A DNA stretch of 17,523 nucleotides from Longimicrobium sp. (GCA_030446945.1 JAUJMI010000024.1:1-17523), one strand, 5' to 3'; positions 10,559 to 17,034 are shown, counted from the stretch's first letter. Numbers and translations: made by a program. Notes: generated from the sequence alone by a model not told the origin.

Positions 10559-10715
10559 TGAGCGGTGGCAGTGCGGGTGGGGCCGGCCGGGGGCCTCATC
10601 ACCGCGGGCCGCATTACCCGGCGCCGCGTCACCGGGGGCTGAAGCCCTGGCTGAAACCCCCGGCTGGAATCACGGGAAGGCGGCTGAAGCCGGGCCGTGC
10701 AACGCGGCATTGGAA

Positions 10716-10770
10716 CCGGAGTCCGCGAAGGCGGACTTTGTGCTTTTGTTGCCGCGAGTTCACTCGCCCC
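10716..10770 (-). repeat. Inverted-pair repeat element, minus copy
   Basis: Read on the minus strand it gives GGGGCGAGTGAACTCGC, GGCAACAA, AAAG and the hairpin AGTCCGC-CTTC-GCGGACT (10720-10737), then CCGG. The stem bases differ from the plus copy while pairing is kept (ACCTGC/GCAGGT versus GTCCGC/GCGGAC). Compensatory change of this kind suggests that the structure is conserved. A second small palindrome, GCGAGT-TC-ACTCGC, lies at 10754-10767. Confidence 0.6.
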
Positions 10771-10786
10771 AGCCAGAGCTCCGAGC

Positions 10787-11305
10787 TCAGGGCTCCGGTT
10801 TCAGCACGCCGCGCTTGACGGCGGCTTCGAGGGGCGAGGGGACGGCGTAGTAGGGCTCGCCCATGCGCGTGGCCAGGTCGCGGACGCTGTCGGCGCGGGC
10901 GTTGTAGAGGTCCGCGGCGGCGGCGTAGCGGTCGTGGGCCCGCTGGTACTCGCGCAGGCGAAGGTTGCGCTCCACCACGTGGCGGTTGTAACGCTCCAGC
11001 TCCGCCTTGTACCGGTCGTACACAGCCGTGGGAAGGTAGCCGCCGTTGGAAATGCGGTTGTAGCGCAGCAGGGAGCGCCGCTCCGCGTCCAGCACGCGGT
11101 CCTCCGCCTCCATCGCCGCCCGCCGCCGGCGCGCCTCCGCCCGCGAAAGCGTCAGCTCGGCGCCCGAGTCAAGCAGGCGCTCGCGCAGCTCGCCCACCTG
11201 GCGCCGCTCGTCGCGGAACGCCACCCAGCGGTACAGCTGCTCGCTCAGCTTGACCCCCACCACGGCGAGGAGCACCAGGAGCATGAAGCGCGGCGTGGAC
11301 TTCAT
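10787..11305 (-). CDS. Small single-pass membrane protein with coiled coil, unknown function
   Basis: I do not recognise this family. The 172-residue product begins MKSTPRF followed by one hydrophobic segment (about 8-21, LLVLLAVVGVKL). A long charged helical region (about 30-150), rich in Arg, Glu and Leu with a coiled-coil look, follows, then a short Pro-containing C-terminus (YYAVPSPLEAAVKRGVLKPEP). The segment could be an uncleaved anchor with most of the protein outside the cytoplasm. Codon-position composition is like the neighbouring genes and the frame is long and clean, which supports a real gene. ATG 11305 was chosen directly before the membrane segment; an upstream in-frame ATG at 11344 would add a Pro/Arg-rich stretch. 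It is divergent from the lytic transglycosylase, so envelope function is a guess from context. Confidence 0.72.
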   Translation of the reverse strand: MKSTPRFMLLVLLAVVGVKLSEQLYRWVAFRDERRQVGELRERLLDSGAELTLSRAEARRRRAAMEAEDRVLDAERRSLLRYNRISNGGYLPTAVYDRYKAELERYNRHVVERNLRLREYQRAHDRYAAAADLYNARADSVRDLATRMGEPYYAVPSPLEAAVKRGVLKPEP

Positions 11306-11448
11306 CGCGGAGCGGCGGATGCGAGGTGGCGGGGGAGGGCGCAACGTGCGCGCCCACTACAAGATGCAAGCCCCGTCGAAAGTGCGCAACACGCGCCCGC
11401 CGCGACGCTCTCGCGCGCGCGCCCGCGCGGGGAAATCACGTGTGTACG

Positions 11449-11463
11449 TGGCACGTATCGTGC
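11449..11463 (+). promoter_or_regulatory. Sigma-54-like -24/-12 promoter for the lytic transglycosylase
   Basis: TGGCACG-TATC-GTGC matches TGGCACG-N4-TTGC at 10 of 11 positions: GG at 11450-11451, GC at 11462-11463, 10 bp between. Transcription would begin near 11475, about 60 nt before the ATG at 11535. The same bases also contain an inverted repeat GCACG-TAT-CGTGC, so a palindromic operator is an alternative. It is the best sigma-54-type match in the window. Confidence 0.45.
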
Positions 11464-11520
11464 GGCGTCTAAAACGTCTCGACCGGGACGCGCAACGGCG
11501 TCCGGCGCGAAGGACCCAGC

Positions 11521-11526
11521 AGGAGG
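11521..11526 (+). promoter_or_regulatory. Ribosome binding site AGGAGG
   Basis: A full AGGAGG lies 8 nt before ATG 11535. It is one of the two clear Shine-Dalgarno sequences in the window and decides the start of the transglycosylase, whose frame otherwise stays open back to 11250. Confidence 0.85.
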
Positions 11527-11534
11527 AGCACGCG

Positions 11535-12440
11535 ATGCAGCCCACCCGTAGACGTCCCCCGCCGCCCTGGGAACGAGGAGGAGCGGCCCCCCGGCACCCG
11601 GTGGGCCGCACCCGCCGCCGCTTCACCGACTCGCCGGAGTGCGCGCAGCGCTACCGCCGCGCGTACGACGGCGCCGGAGACCGCAGCATCGATGGCGAGC
11701 GCCGCGTGAGCGAGGGGCTGCAGGTACGCCGCCGCCAGCATGGCGGGGTGATGCAGAGCTTCCGCCGCACCCCGCTGCGCGACGGGCTCGTGGGGCTGGC
11801 GATCGTGGGTGGCGCCGCGCCGCTGGCGATGTCGCGGCTGGACGCGCTGCGTACCGACCGGTCGCACGAGTCGATCGTCCCCGACGTGGGGAACATCGTC
11901 CCGCTCACCAACGGCGCGGTGGGGCAGGCCTGGCGCGACGCCACCAACGAGGTGGAGGCCAAGGCTACCGAGGAAGTGGCGGCCAAGTCCACCGAGCGCG
12001 AGTCCTTCATCCAACAGAAGCTGGAGCGCTACCAGGAGATGGGGCTCGACCGCAAGCTGGCGGAGAGCATCTACGACCTCGCCCTCGAGGAGAAGATCGA
12101 CCCGGACATCGCGTTCGGGCTGGTGCGCACCGAGAGCGAGTTCAAGACCACGGCCACCAGCCACGTGGGCGCCATCGGCCTCACCCAGCTGATGCCCGCC
12201 ACCGCCCGCTGGATGCGCCCGGGGACGCAGATCGCGGACCTGCGCAAGCCGGAGGTGAACCTCTCCATCGGCTTCCGCTACCTGGCCGAGCTGATCGACA
12301 AGTACGACGGCGACAAGCGGCTGGCGCTGCTGGCGTACAACCGCGGCCCCGGCACCGTGGACCGCGTGCTGAAGCGCGGCGGCGACCCGGACAACGGCTA
12401 CGCCAAGGCGGTGTTCACCGGCGAGGGCGTGCATCGATAG
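11535..12440 (+). CDS. Membrane-anchored SLT-type lytic transglycosylase
   Basis: Predicted to cleave the MurNAc-beta-1,4-GlcNAc bond of peptidoglycan, leaving 1,6-anhydroMurNAc ends, on the periplasmic side. Of 301 residues, 1-80 form an unusually Arg/Pro-rich N-terminal part with no known domain. About 84-100 (LVGLAIVGGAAPLAM) is a probable membrane anchor, about 135-170 a charged helix, and about 172-295 the SLT domain. Catalytic Glu200 lies in RTESEF, followed by SHVGAIGLTQLMP (209-221) and AYNRGPGTV (267-275), the standard family motifs. The Arg-rich head would be cytoplasmic if the anchor is uncleaved, which is odd for this family and might serve localisation. The start is fixed by AGGAGG. 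A sigma-54-like promoter precedes the gene, and a hairpin shared with the convergent lipoprotein gene follows it. Confidence 0.93.
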   Translation: MQPTRRRPPPPWERGGAAPRHPVGRTRRRFTDSPECAQRYRRAYDGAGDRSIDGERRVSEGLQVRRRQHGGVMQSFRRTPLRDGLVGLAIVGGAAPLAMSRLDALRTDRSHESIVPDVGNIVPLTNGAVGQAWRDATNEVEAKATEEVAAKSTERESFIQQKLERYQEMGLDRKLAESIYDLALEEKIDPDIAFGLVRTESEFKTTATSHVGAIGLTQLMPATARWMRPGTQIADLRKPEVNLSIGFRYLAELIDKYDGDKRLALLAYNRGPGTVDRVLKRGGDPDNGYAKAVFTGEGVHR

Positions 12441-12457
12441 ACGCCCTGACAGGAGCT

Positions 12458-12490
12458 AAGCGGGCCCCGGAGCGATTCCGGGCCCCGCTT
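12458..12490. terminator. Bidirectional hairpin between convergent genes
   Basis: Bases 12458-12471 pair with 12477-12490: 14 bp with one C-C mismatch and a 5-nt loop (GCGAT). The arms begin AAGC and end GCTT, so in either direction the stem ends in bases of the right type, but real T-runs are short. It sits between two stop codons (12440 plus, 12503 minus), the expected place for a shared terminator. Confidence 0.65.
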
Positions 12491-12502
12491 CGCTTGTGCG
12501 GG

Positions 12503-13171
12503 TCAGAGGCCGGGGCGCAGGAGGAAGATCCACTCCCACCCGTCCTGGCCGCGCATGAAGCCGGCGCGCAGGTCGGGGTAATTGGGCGTGGTGGCGTACT
12601 CCGGCGGCGCCGCCCACACGCGGGTGCCGGGGACGGCCGCCACCCCGCGGTCCAGCAGCCCCGGAAGACGCGCCAGGTTCTGCGCGCGCGGTCCCGTGAG
12701 GTCCCGCAGGGCTGGGATCACCCCTTCCACCCCGCCGTGCGCGTGCACGAAGGTGCGCGACATCGCCGTGCGCAGGGCGGCGGTGTCGCGGCGGAGGGCG
12801 GCCGTGCGCACCGCCAGCACGAACTCGGCGAGGTCGCCGTGGCGCGCGTCGGCGGGGGGCTGCGCCACCCAGATGACGCGCCCGCGGTCGGTCCATCCCA
12901 CCGGCGCGCCGGGGCACACCACGCAGCGAAGCTGGAGCGAGTCGCCCGCGTCCCGCACCACGGCGAGACGCATCCCCAGGTACGGCAGGCGGATGGGGAT
13001 GGGGCCGCGGAGGAGGAGCCCTGCCTCGCGGCTCCACACCTCCGCCGGCGGCGCGCCGGGCGCCACGGTCGGAAAGGGCGCCAGCGGCGGGATGGGGGGC
13101 GGAGCCGGCGGCGGGGGCGGGCCCCCGCAGGCGGCGGCCACCAGGAAAAGGGCTGCGGCGTGTCGCTTCAT
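12503..13171 (-). CDS. Proline-rich lipoprotein with SH3-like segment, unknown function
   Basis: I do not recognise a named family. The 222-residue product has a short signal with C15 as likely lipidation site (VAAAC; the -3 Ala is not ideal), then a proline-rich spacer (18-42), as in proteins reaching out from a membrane. Residues about 50-103 resemble a bacterial SH3-like unit (GMRLAVVRDAGDSLQLRCVV, then CPGAPVGWTDRGRVIW), with a C83-x-x-C86 pair that might be structural. Residues 105-222 are helical then aromatic, ending GWEWIFLLRP. The frame is open upstream to 13477, but the ATG at 13171 starts a signal peptide and is preferred. It is convergent with the lytic transglycosylase and divergent from mqnB, with 91 bp to the latter. 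An envelope role is inferred from the lipoprotein signal only. Confidence 0.8.
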   Translation of the reverse strand: MKRHAAALFLVAAACGGPPPPPAPPPIPPLAPFPTVAPGAPPAEVWSREAGLLLRGPIPIRLPYLGMRLAVVRDAGDSLQLRCVVCPGAPVGWTDRGRVIWVAQPPADARHGDLAEFVLAVRTAALRRDTAALRTAMSRTFVHAHGGVEGVIPALRDLTGPRAQNLARLPGLLDRGVAAVPGTRVWAAPPEYATTPNYPDLRAGFMRGQDGWEWIFLLRPGL

Positions 13172-13207
13172 CGGCGGGTCGGGTGGGGTGCGTTTGCGCG
13201 GCCGCGG

Positions 13208-13236
13208 TTTTCCGCGCCGCCGCGCGCGTGTAAATT
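13208..13236 (+). promoter_or_regulatory. Candidate promoter for mqnB
   Basis: TTTTCC (13208-13213) and TAAATT (13231-13236) are 17 bp apart; TAAATT is the only A/T-rich hexamer in this GC-rich gap. Transcription would start near 13243, about 20 nt before GTG 13263. The -35 match is weak (3 of 6), so confidence is limited. Confidence 0.4.
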
Positions 13237-13262
13237 CGCCCGATCCGTCCCGAACGCAACCC

Positions 13263-14018
13263 GTGCTCCCGGAGCCGCCGCTGAATCCCGCCTCCCCCGC
13301 CCCCCTCGCGCTCCTCTGCTCCGTCTCGTTCGAGTGTTCGGTGCTGGTTGACGCGCTGGAGGGCCGCCGCGAGGAGCTCGTGGGCCGCAAACCCGCGTGG
13401 AGCGGGCAGCTGGATGGGGTGCCGGTGATCCTCTTCCCCTGCGGAATGGGGAAGACGAACGCCGCCCACGGCGCCACCGCGCTCCTCGAAGCGCGGGCGG
13501 TGCGCGGCGTGCTGGGCTTCGGCGTCGGGGGCGCGTACCCCGGCTCCGGCCTGGCCCTGGGCGACGTCGCCCTCGCCTCGCGCGCCGTCTACGGCGACGA
13601 AGGGGTGGCCGCGCCGGACGGGTGGATCGACACCGAGGGCATCGGCATCCCCCTGGTGGAGCGCGGCGGCCGCCGCTGGTTCAACGCCTTCGACGCGGAT
13701 GCGGCCCGTGTCGAGGCGGCGCGCCGTGCCCTGGAAGCGGCGGGGATCGCGGCGCGCGTGGGCCCGTTCGTCACCGTCTCCGCCTGCTCCGGCACCGGCG
13801 CTCGCGGGGTCGAGCTCGCCACGCGCTTCGGCGGGCTGGTGGAGGGGATGGAAGGCGCGGCGCTGGCGCACGTCGCCACGCTGTATGACGTTCCCTTCCT
13901 GGAGCTGCGCGCCGTCAGCAACGCCGTCGAGGACCGCGACCTCTCCCGCTGGGGCCTCCGCCACGCGGCCGAAGCGGCGCAGCGGGCGGTGCGGATAGTG
14001 GCGCGGGCGTGGGTGTGA
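13263..14018 (+). CDS. mqnB: Futalosine hydrolase
   Basis: MqnB removes the base from futalosine (releasing hypoxanthine) to give dehypoxanthine futalosine in the alternative menaquinone pathway. The 251-residue product has the nucleoside-phosphorylase/MTA-SAH nucleosidase fold: PCGMGKTNAA (59-68), GVGGAYPGSGLALGDV (87-102), a YGDEGV segment (110-115), and VEGMEGAA (193-200), the Met-Glu substrate-binding motif. RAVSN (216-220) has Asn where MTA/SAH nucleosidases carry catalytic Asp; this, with YGDEGV, favours futalosine hydrolase, as I recall the family. Its presence implies menaquinone made by the futalosine route, although no other mqn gene is in the window. GTG 13263 is inferred; there is no good Shine-Dalgarno, and the frame is open upstream. 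It is followed by the LuxE-like gene on the same strand, possibly cotranscribed. Confidence 0.88.
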   Translation: MLPEPPLNPASPAPLALLCSVSFECSVLVDALEGRREELVGRKPAWSGQLDGVPVILFPCGMGKTNAAHGATALLEARAVRGVLGFGVGGAYPGSGLALGDVALASRAVYGDEGVAAPDGWIDTEGIGIPLVERGGRRWFNAFDADAARVEAARRALEAAGIAARVGPFVTVSACSGTGARGVELATRFGGLVEGMEGAALAHVATLYDVPFLELRAVSNAVEDRDLSRWGLRHAAEAAQRAVRIVARAWV

Positions 14019-14048
14019 GGGTCTTGATGCGGAGGCAGGGAGAGCACG

Positions 14049-14070
14049 GGCAGCCACGTGGGGCGGCCCC
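14049..14070. repeat. Palindromic repeat, GTGGGGCGGCCCC type
   Basis: These 22 bases equal 5529-5550 at 20 positions, and the core GGGGC-G-GCCCC is self-complementary. The element lies between mqnB and the LuxE-like gene. Because the other copy is non-coding, its presence argues that the upstream in-frame starts of the LuxE-like gene (14009, 14027) are not the true ones. Confidence 0.55.
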
Positions 14071-14107
14071 GGCCATGCGAAGGGCGGGGTCGGACGAGGG
14101 CATCGGC

Positions 14108-14125
14108 GGAGGGGACCTCCCCTCC
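14108..14125. repeat. Palindrome GGAGGGGA-CC-TCCCCTCC
   Basis: A perfect 8-bp inverted repeat with a 2-nt spacer lies 27 bp before the chosen GTG start of the LuxE-like gene. It may form a hairpin in the mqnB-luxE intergenic RNA or be a protein binding site. Nothing ties it to a known regulator. Confidence 0.4.
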
Positions 14126-14152
14126 AGCCGCATCACCGAGACGGGCGGGCAC

Positions 14153-15268
14153 GTGGACGAGATCAGGCGCGAGGACCTCCGCGGGCGGCTCCTGGGGCGC
14201 ATAGCGGCGGGCGTGGAGGGGGAGGGGCCGGACTTCGACGAGCTGGCGCGCGACGTGTTCGCGCACCAGTTCGCCTGCAACGAGCCGTACCGCCTGTTCT
14301 GCGAGCGGCGCGGCGCGACCCCGGATTCGGTGGCGAGCTGGGAGGAGATCCCCGCGGTCCCCACCGACGCCTTCAAGGCCGCCGCGCTCGTGTGCGGCGA
14401 TCCAGAGCGCGCGACGGCCATCTTCCGCACCAGCGGCACCTCCGCCGGCACCGAACGCCGCGGAACGCACTACCTCCCCGAGCTCACCCTGTACGACGCC
14501 GCGCTCCGGGCCGGCTTCCTCTCCCATCTCCTTCCCGACGCCGCGCCCATCCGCTTCCTCTCGCTGGTGCCGCGCGCGGACGAGGTGCGGGATTCGTCGC
14601 TGTCGCACATGGCGGCGGAGGTGATCCGCGACTTCGGAGGGCCCGGAAGCGGCACCTTCATCTCGGCCGACTTCGGAATCGCGTACGAGGAGTGGACGGC
14701 GGCGCTGCGCACGGCGGAGGAGGGTGGCGAGCCGGTGTGCGTCCTGGGGACGGCCTTCGCGCTGGTGCACGCGCTGGACGCGATAGCGGCGCGCGGCGAG
14801 CGCTTCCGGCTTCCGCACGGCTCGCGGCTGATGGACACCGGGGGCTTCAAGGGACGCGCCCGCGAGGTTACGCGTGGCGAGCTGTACGGCGCCGTCGGCG
14901 AGCGGCTGGGCATCGCGCCGGAGTGGTGCGTGAACGAGTACGGGATGACGGAGATGAGCTCGCAGTTCTACGACGGCGTGGCGGGCTCCGCGGCGACGGA
15001 GCTCGCCCGGCGGCGGCACGCGGGCCCGCCCTGGGTGCGGACGCGCGCCACCGACCCGGAGACGCTCCGCATCCTGCCGCACGGGGAGGTGGGCGTGCTC
15101 CGCCACTGGGACCTCGCCAACCTGGACTCCGTCGCCTTCATCCAGACGTCCGACCTGGGCTTCACCTCGCCCGAGGGGTTCCGCGTGCTCGGCCGCGCGC
15201 AGGGGGCCGAGGCGCGCGGCTGCTCGCTCGCGATGGACGACCTCCTCAGCGCCCTGCGCCGCGGGTGA
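14153..15268 (+). CDS. LuxE-family acyl-protein synthetase (ANL superfamily)
   Basis: A 371-residue adenylating enzyme of the LuxE/PaaK-like group. LuxE activates a fatty acid with ATP and transfers it to its own cysteine. Visible motifs are the phosphate-binding loop FRTSGTSAGTERR (91-103), NEYGMTEMSSQFYD (261-274), where ANL enzymes bind AMP, QTSDLG (331-336) and LGRAQGAEARGCSL (346-359). C357 is near the C-terminus like the acyl-carrying cysteine of LuxE, but I cannot prove it is equivalent. No luxC reductase or luciferase genes are nearby, so bioluminescence is not implied; the acyl substrate is unknown. GTG 14153 gives a family-typical length and avoids the upstream repeat; other in-frame starts are GTG 14009, which would overlap mqnB, ATG 14027 and ATG 14075. 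The gene overlaps the convergent membrane gene by 23 bp. Confidence 0.88.
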   Translation: MDEIRREDLRGRLLGRIAAGVEGEGPDFDELARDVFAHQFACNEPYRLFCERRGATPDSVASWEEIPAVPTDAFKAAALVCGDPERATAIFRTSGTSAGTERRGTHYLPELTLYDAALRAGFLSHLLPDAAPIRFLSLVPRADEVRDSSLSHMAAEVIRDFGGPGSGTFISADFGIAYEEWTAALRTAEEGGEPVCVLGTAFALVHALDAIAARGERFRLPHGSRLMDTGGFKGRAREVTRGELYGAVGERLGIAPEWCVNEYGMTEMSSQFYDGVAGSAATELARRRHAGPPWVRTRATDPETLRILPHGEVGVLRHWDLANLDSVAFIQTSDLGFTSPEGFRVLGRAQGAEARGCSLAMDDLLSALRRG

Positions 15269-15800
15269 GCCGCACCCTCCGTACCAGCTGCGCGATCCCC
15301 GCCAGCGCCAGGAAGATGGCCGCCGCGAGAAGCGTCTGCGCGAAGAGCTTCGCCATGACGGGCGGGTCGAACAGGCTGTAGAACGCCGCCCGGAAGCCGT
15401 GCCCCGTCTCGAACTGGACCCTGGGGAAGAGCTTGCCGATGGCGTACGGCCGCGCCGGGGTGAAGGGCCAGCCGAGCATCAGGTTGGTGGGCCCGCTGTC
15501 GTCCAGCATGTCCACCAGCAGGTGCGAGCCATAGCCGGTCCCCGCCACCAGCGCCCACCGCCCGCCGGCCACCGCGTACACCGTCAGCGTCAGCACCACG
15601 ACGGCGGAGATGCTGTGCGAAAAGGTGCCGTGCAGCGACCCGCCGCGCCCCGTCATCAACCCGATGACGATGTCGAAGTCGGGCGACACGGCCAGGAAGC
15701 CGGCCAGCGCCCACGCCTTCCAGCGCGGAAGCGGCTTCGCGGCGATTGCGATCTCGGCCAGCCCGGCGCCGATCAGTGCGTGTGCGGGAGGAAACGACAT
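15246..15800 (-). CDS. YdjM/DUF457-type membrane-bound metal-dependent hydrolase
   Basis: A 184-residue polytopic membrane protein of the family annotated as putative inner-membrane metal-dependent hydrolases. Candidate metal ligands in the usual order are H7 (PAHALIG), D41 and D43 (SPDFD), H62 (GTFSHS) and H93/D97 (GSHLLVD). Hydrophobic segments lie near 30-48, 64-78, 83-99 and 153-171, with a basic C-terminus. Family substrates are not established to my knowledge. The ATG at 15800 is preferred because MSFPPAHALIG is the typical N-terminus; an upstream GTG (15848) would make part of a perfect palindrome coding, which is unlikely. The 3' end overlaps the LuxE-like gene tail to tail by 23 bp, leaving no room for a terminator. 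Confidence 0.88.
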   Translation of the reverse strand: MSFPPAHALIGAGLAEIAIAAKPLPRWKAWALAGFLAVSPDFDIVIGLMTGRGGSLHGTFSHSISAVVVLTLTVYAVAGGRWALVAGTGYGSHLLVDMLDDSGPTNLMLGWPFTPARPYAIGKLFPRVQFETGHGFRAAFYSLFDPPVMAKLFAQTLLAAAIFLALAGIAQLVRRVRLTRGAGR

Positions 15801-15827
15801 CCGTCTGAGCTCAGTGTTCAACAATCG

Positions 15828-15857
15828 CGGAGGGGCGTGAACGATCACGCCCCTCCG
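15828..15857. repeat. Perfect 13-bp palindrome, GGGGCGTGA family
   Basis: The arms 15828-15840 and 15845-15857 are perfectly complementary around a 4-nt loop (ACGA). The core GGGGCGTGA/TCACGCCCC equals that of the palindrome at 17189-17208 and differs at one base pair from those at 5682 and 17122. It lies in the divergent gap between the DUF457-type gene and the Gly/Tyr-rich gene, so it cannot be a simple terminator for either. Confidence 0.75.
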
Positions 15858-15963
15858 TCTCGTCGTGCGGTGGCATCAACCGTTCCAGCGGTCCCCACGC
15901 CCTGGGGCGCGGCCGCGCGACGGCGTGCGCAACCTCTTGCCGCGGTGCGTTTTGCCCTTTGCC

Positions 15964-15979
15964 GGGTCCGCAACTTGCA
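15964..15979 (+). promoter_or_regulatory. Weak sigma-54-like site upstream of Gly/Tyr-rich gene
   Basis: GGGTCCG-CAAC-TTGCA has GG (15965-15966) and GC (15977-15978) 10 bp apart and a perfect TTGCA, but matches only 8 of the 11 consensus positions. The start would be near 15990, about 55 nt before ATG 16045. No convincing -35/-10 pair was seen in this gap. Confidence 0.2.
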
Positions 15980-16044
15980 AACCGCCCCTACCCCGCCCCG
16001 CGGACGGGGCTGGTGCAGCACCACACCACGACGGGAGGAAGGCG

Positions 16045-16932
16045 ATGCCAGGCTACGGACGCGACTACAACCAGGGCGGCGGCTTCATGGACCGCGTGGG
16101 GAACGGCTTCCGCCGCATGTTCGGCGGCGGCAACGACTACAGCCGCGACTACGACGCGGACGCCGGCTACCGCGGCGGGATGCAGGGCGGCGGCTACGGC
16201 GGCGGGATGGGGAACACCGGGTACGGTGGCGGTGCCGGGGCCGGTCGCTACGAGGGCCAGGGCGGCTTCGGCGGCGGATACGGCCAGGGCGGCTTCGGCG
16301 GCGGGCAGGGCGGCTACTCCGGCCAGGGCGGCTATGGGAACCAGGGTGGCTATGGCGGCCAGGGCGGTTACGGCAGCCAGGGCGGGTACGGGGGCCAGGG
16401 GGGATACGACAGCCAGGGCGGGTACGGGGGCCAGGGCTACGGGACGCAGCGCTTCGGCGGCGGAGCCGGGAACCAGGGCGGCGGCTACACCGGCCAGGGA
16501 TTCGGCGGTCAGGGCGGCTACGCGAACCAGGGCGGCTACGGCGGCGGGCAGCTGGACGAGGACCGCGTGCGCTTCGTCCGCTATGACCGTGACTTCGGCG
16601 CGCGGGGCGGCTACGGCAACCGCGGCTACGGCGCGCAGGGCGGCGGGATGGGCTACGGCCGCGGCGACATGGACTACGACAGCGACTACAACGCCGGCGG
16701 CTACCGCGGGGGGCAGGCGCAGGGCGGGACGGGTCGCGGCACGGGGGGAGCGTTCGGCGGCGCCGCCGGCGGTGGCGGCGGGGCGGGCACCGGCGAGTGG
16801 GGCAACTACGGCGGCGGCGGCGCGTACGGCGGCTCGAGCGCCTTCCGGGGCTCCAACGCGGGTGGCTTTGAGCCCGGGCGCTTCTTCCGCGGCTACGGCA
16901 TCGGCAGCGCCAACCGCTACTCGCCCTACTGA
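16045..16932 (+). CDS. Gly/Tyr/Gln-rich low-complexity protein, unknown function
   Basis: A 295-residue protein made almost wholly of Gly, Tyr, Gln, Arg, Asn and Asp, with no signal peptide or membrane segment, so probably cytoplasmic. Residues 1-40 (MPGYGRDYNQGGGFMDRVGN...FRRMFGGG) are the least repetitive part. Residues 89-130 are seven tandem six-residue units of GGYxxQ type (GGYGGQ, GGYGSQ, GGYDSQ). Near 170-190, QLDEDRVRFVRYDRDFGARG is a charged island, and the remainder is GGY/RG-rich, ending RYSPY. The composition resembles eukaryotic FUS-type low-complexity domains that phase-separate; that is analogy, not homology. Proteins with RDY/GYG-rich text are, as I recall, common in Gemmatimonadota and poorly understood. 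GGGAGGAAGG ends just before ATG 16045, a strong ribosome site, and a clean terminator follows. It appears to be a single-gene unit. Confidence 0.85.
   Translation: MPGYGRDYNQGGGFMDRVGNGFRRMFGGGNDYSRDYDADAGYRGGMQGGGYGGGMGNTGYGGGAGAGRYEGQGGFGGGYGQGGFGGGQGGYSGQGGYGNQGGYGGQGGYGSQGGYGGQGGYDSQGGYGGQGYGTQRFGGGAGNQGGGYTGQGFGGQGGYANQGGYGGGQLDEDRVRFVRYDRDFGARGGYGNRGYGAQGGGMGYGRGDMDYDSDYNAGGYRGGQAQGGTGRGTGGAFGGAAGGGGGAGTGEWGNYGGGGAYGGSSAFRGSNAGGFEPGRFFRGYGIGSANRYSPY
16309..16434 (+). repeat. Seven tandem 18-bp coding repeats (GGYxxQ)
   Basis: Seven in-frame units of 18 bp start at 16309, 16327, 16345, 16363, 16381, 16399 and 16417. Each encodes Gly-Gly-Tyr-x-x-Gln. Codon third positions vary between units (TAC/TAT, GGC/GGG/GGT), so the peptide repeat is kept while the DNA drifts, which suggests selection on protein sequence. 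Confidence 0.9.
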
Positions 16933-16961
16933 GCCGGCGCGCTGAACAGCGGATGAATGAC

Positions 16962-16998
16962 CGGCGGGCGCACCATCGCGGGGCGCCCGCCGTTGTTT
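16962..16998 (+). terminator. Intrinsic terminator of the Gly/Tyr-rich gene
   Basis: CGGCGGGCGC (16962-16971) pairs perfectly with GCGCCCGCCG (16983-16992) across an 11-nt loop and is followed at once by TTGTTT (16993-16998). It starts 30 bp after the stop codon. This is the best stem-plus-T-tract in the window. Confidence 0.85.
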
Positions 16999-17034
16999 GC
17001 GCGCGATCCGCGCGAGGCCCGCGCGACGTGCAGG

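Larger units (their letters stand above)
10434..10786. other. Non-coding repeat-rich gap
   Basis: This gap of about 350 bp has no supported gene. It contains two inverted copies of a repeat element (10505-10558 and 10716-10770). Between them are GGGGGCTGAAGCCC, GGCTGAAACCCCC and CGGCTGAAGCCGGG, all short palindromic words of one type. Transcripts of the diguanylate cyclase and of the minus-strand small membrane protein gene both run into this gap, so its hairpins may also stop transcription. Confidence 0.6.

Noticed and set aside
15801..15848. Upstream GTG start (15848) for the DUF457-type gene
   Set aside because: It would place a perfect palindromic repeat in the coding sequence and add residues before the typical MSFPPAHALIG N-terminus.
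16309..16434. Regular 18-bp repeats that could look like a CRISPR array
   Set aside because: Units are contiguous without spacers, in frame, encode GGYxxQ, and lie inside a coding gene.
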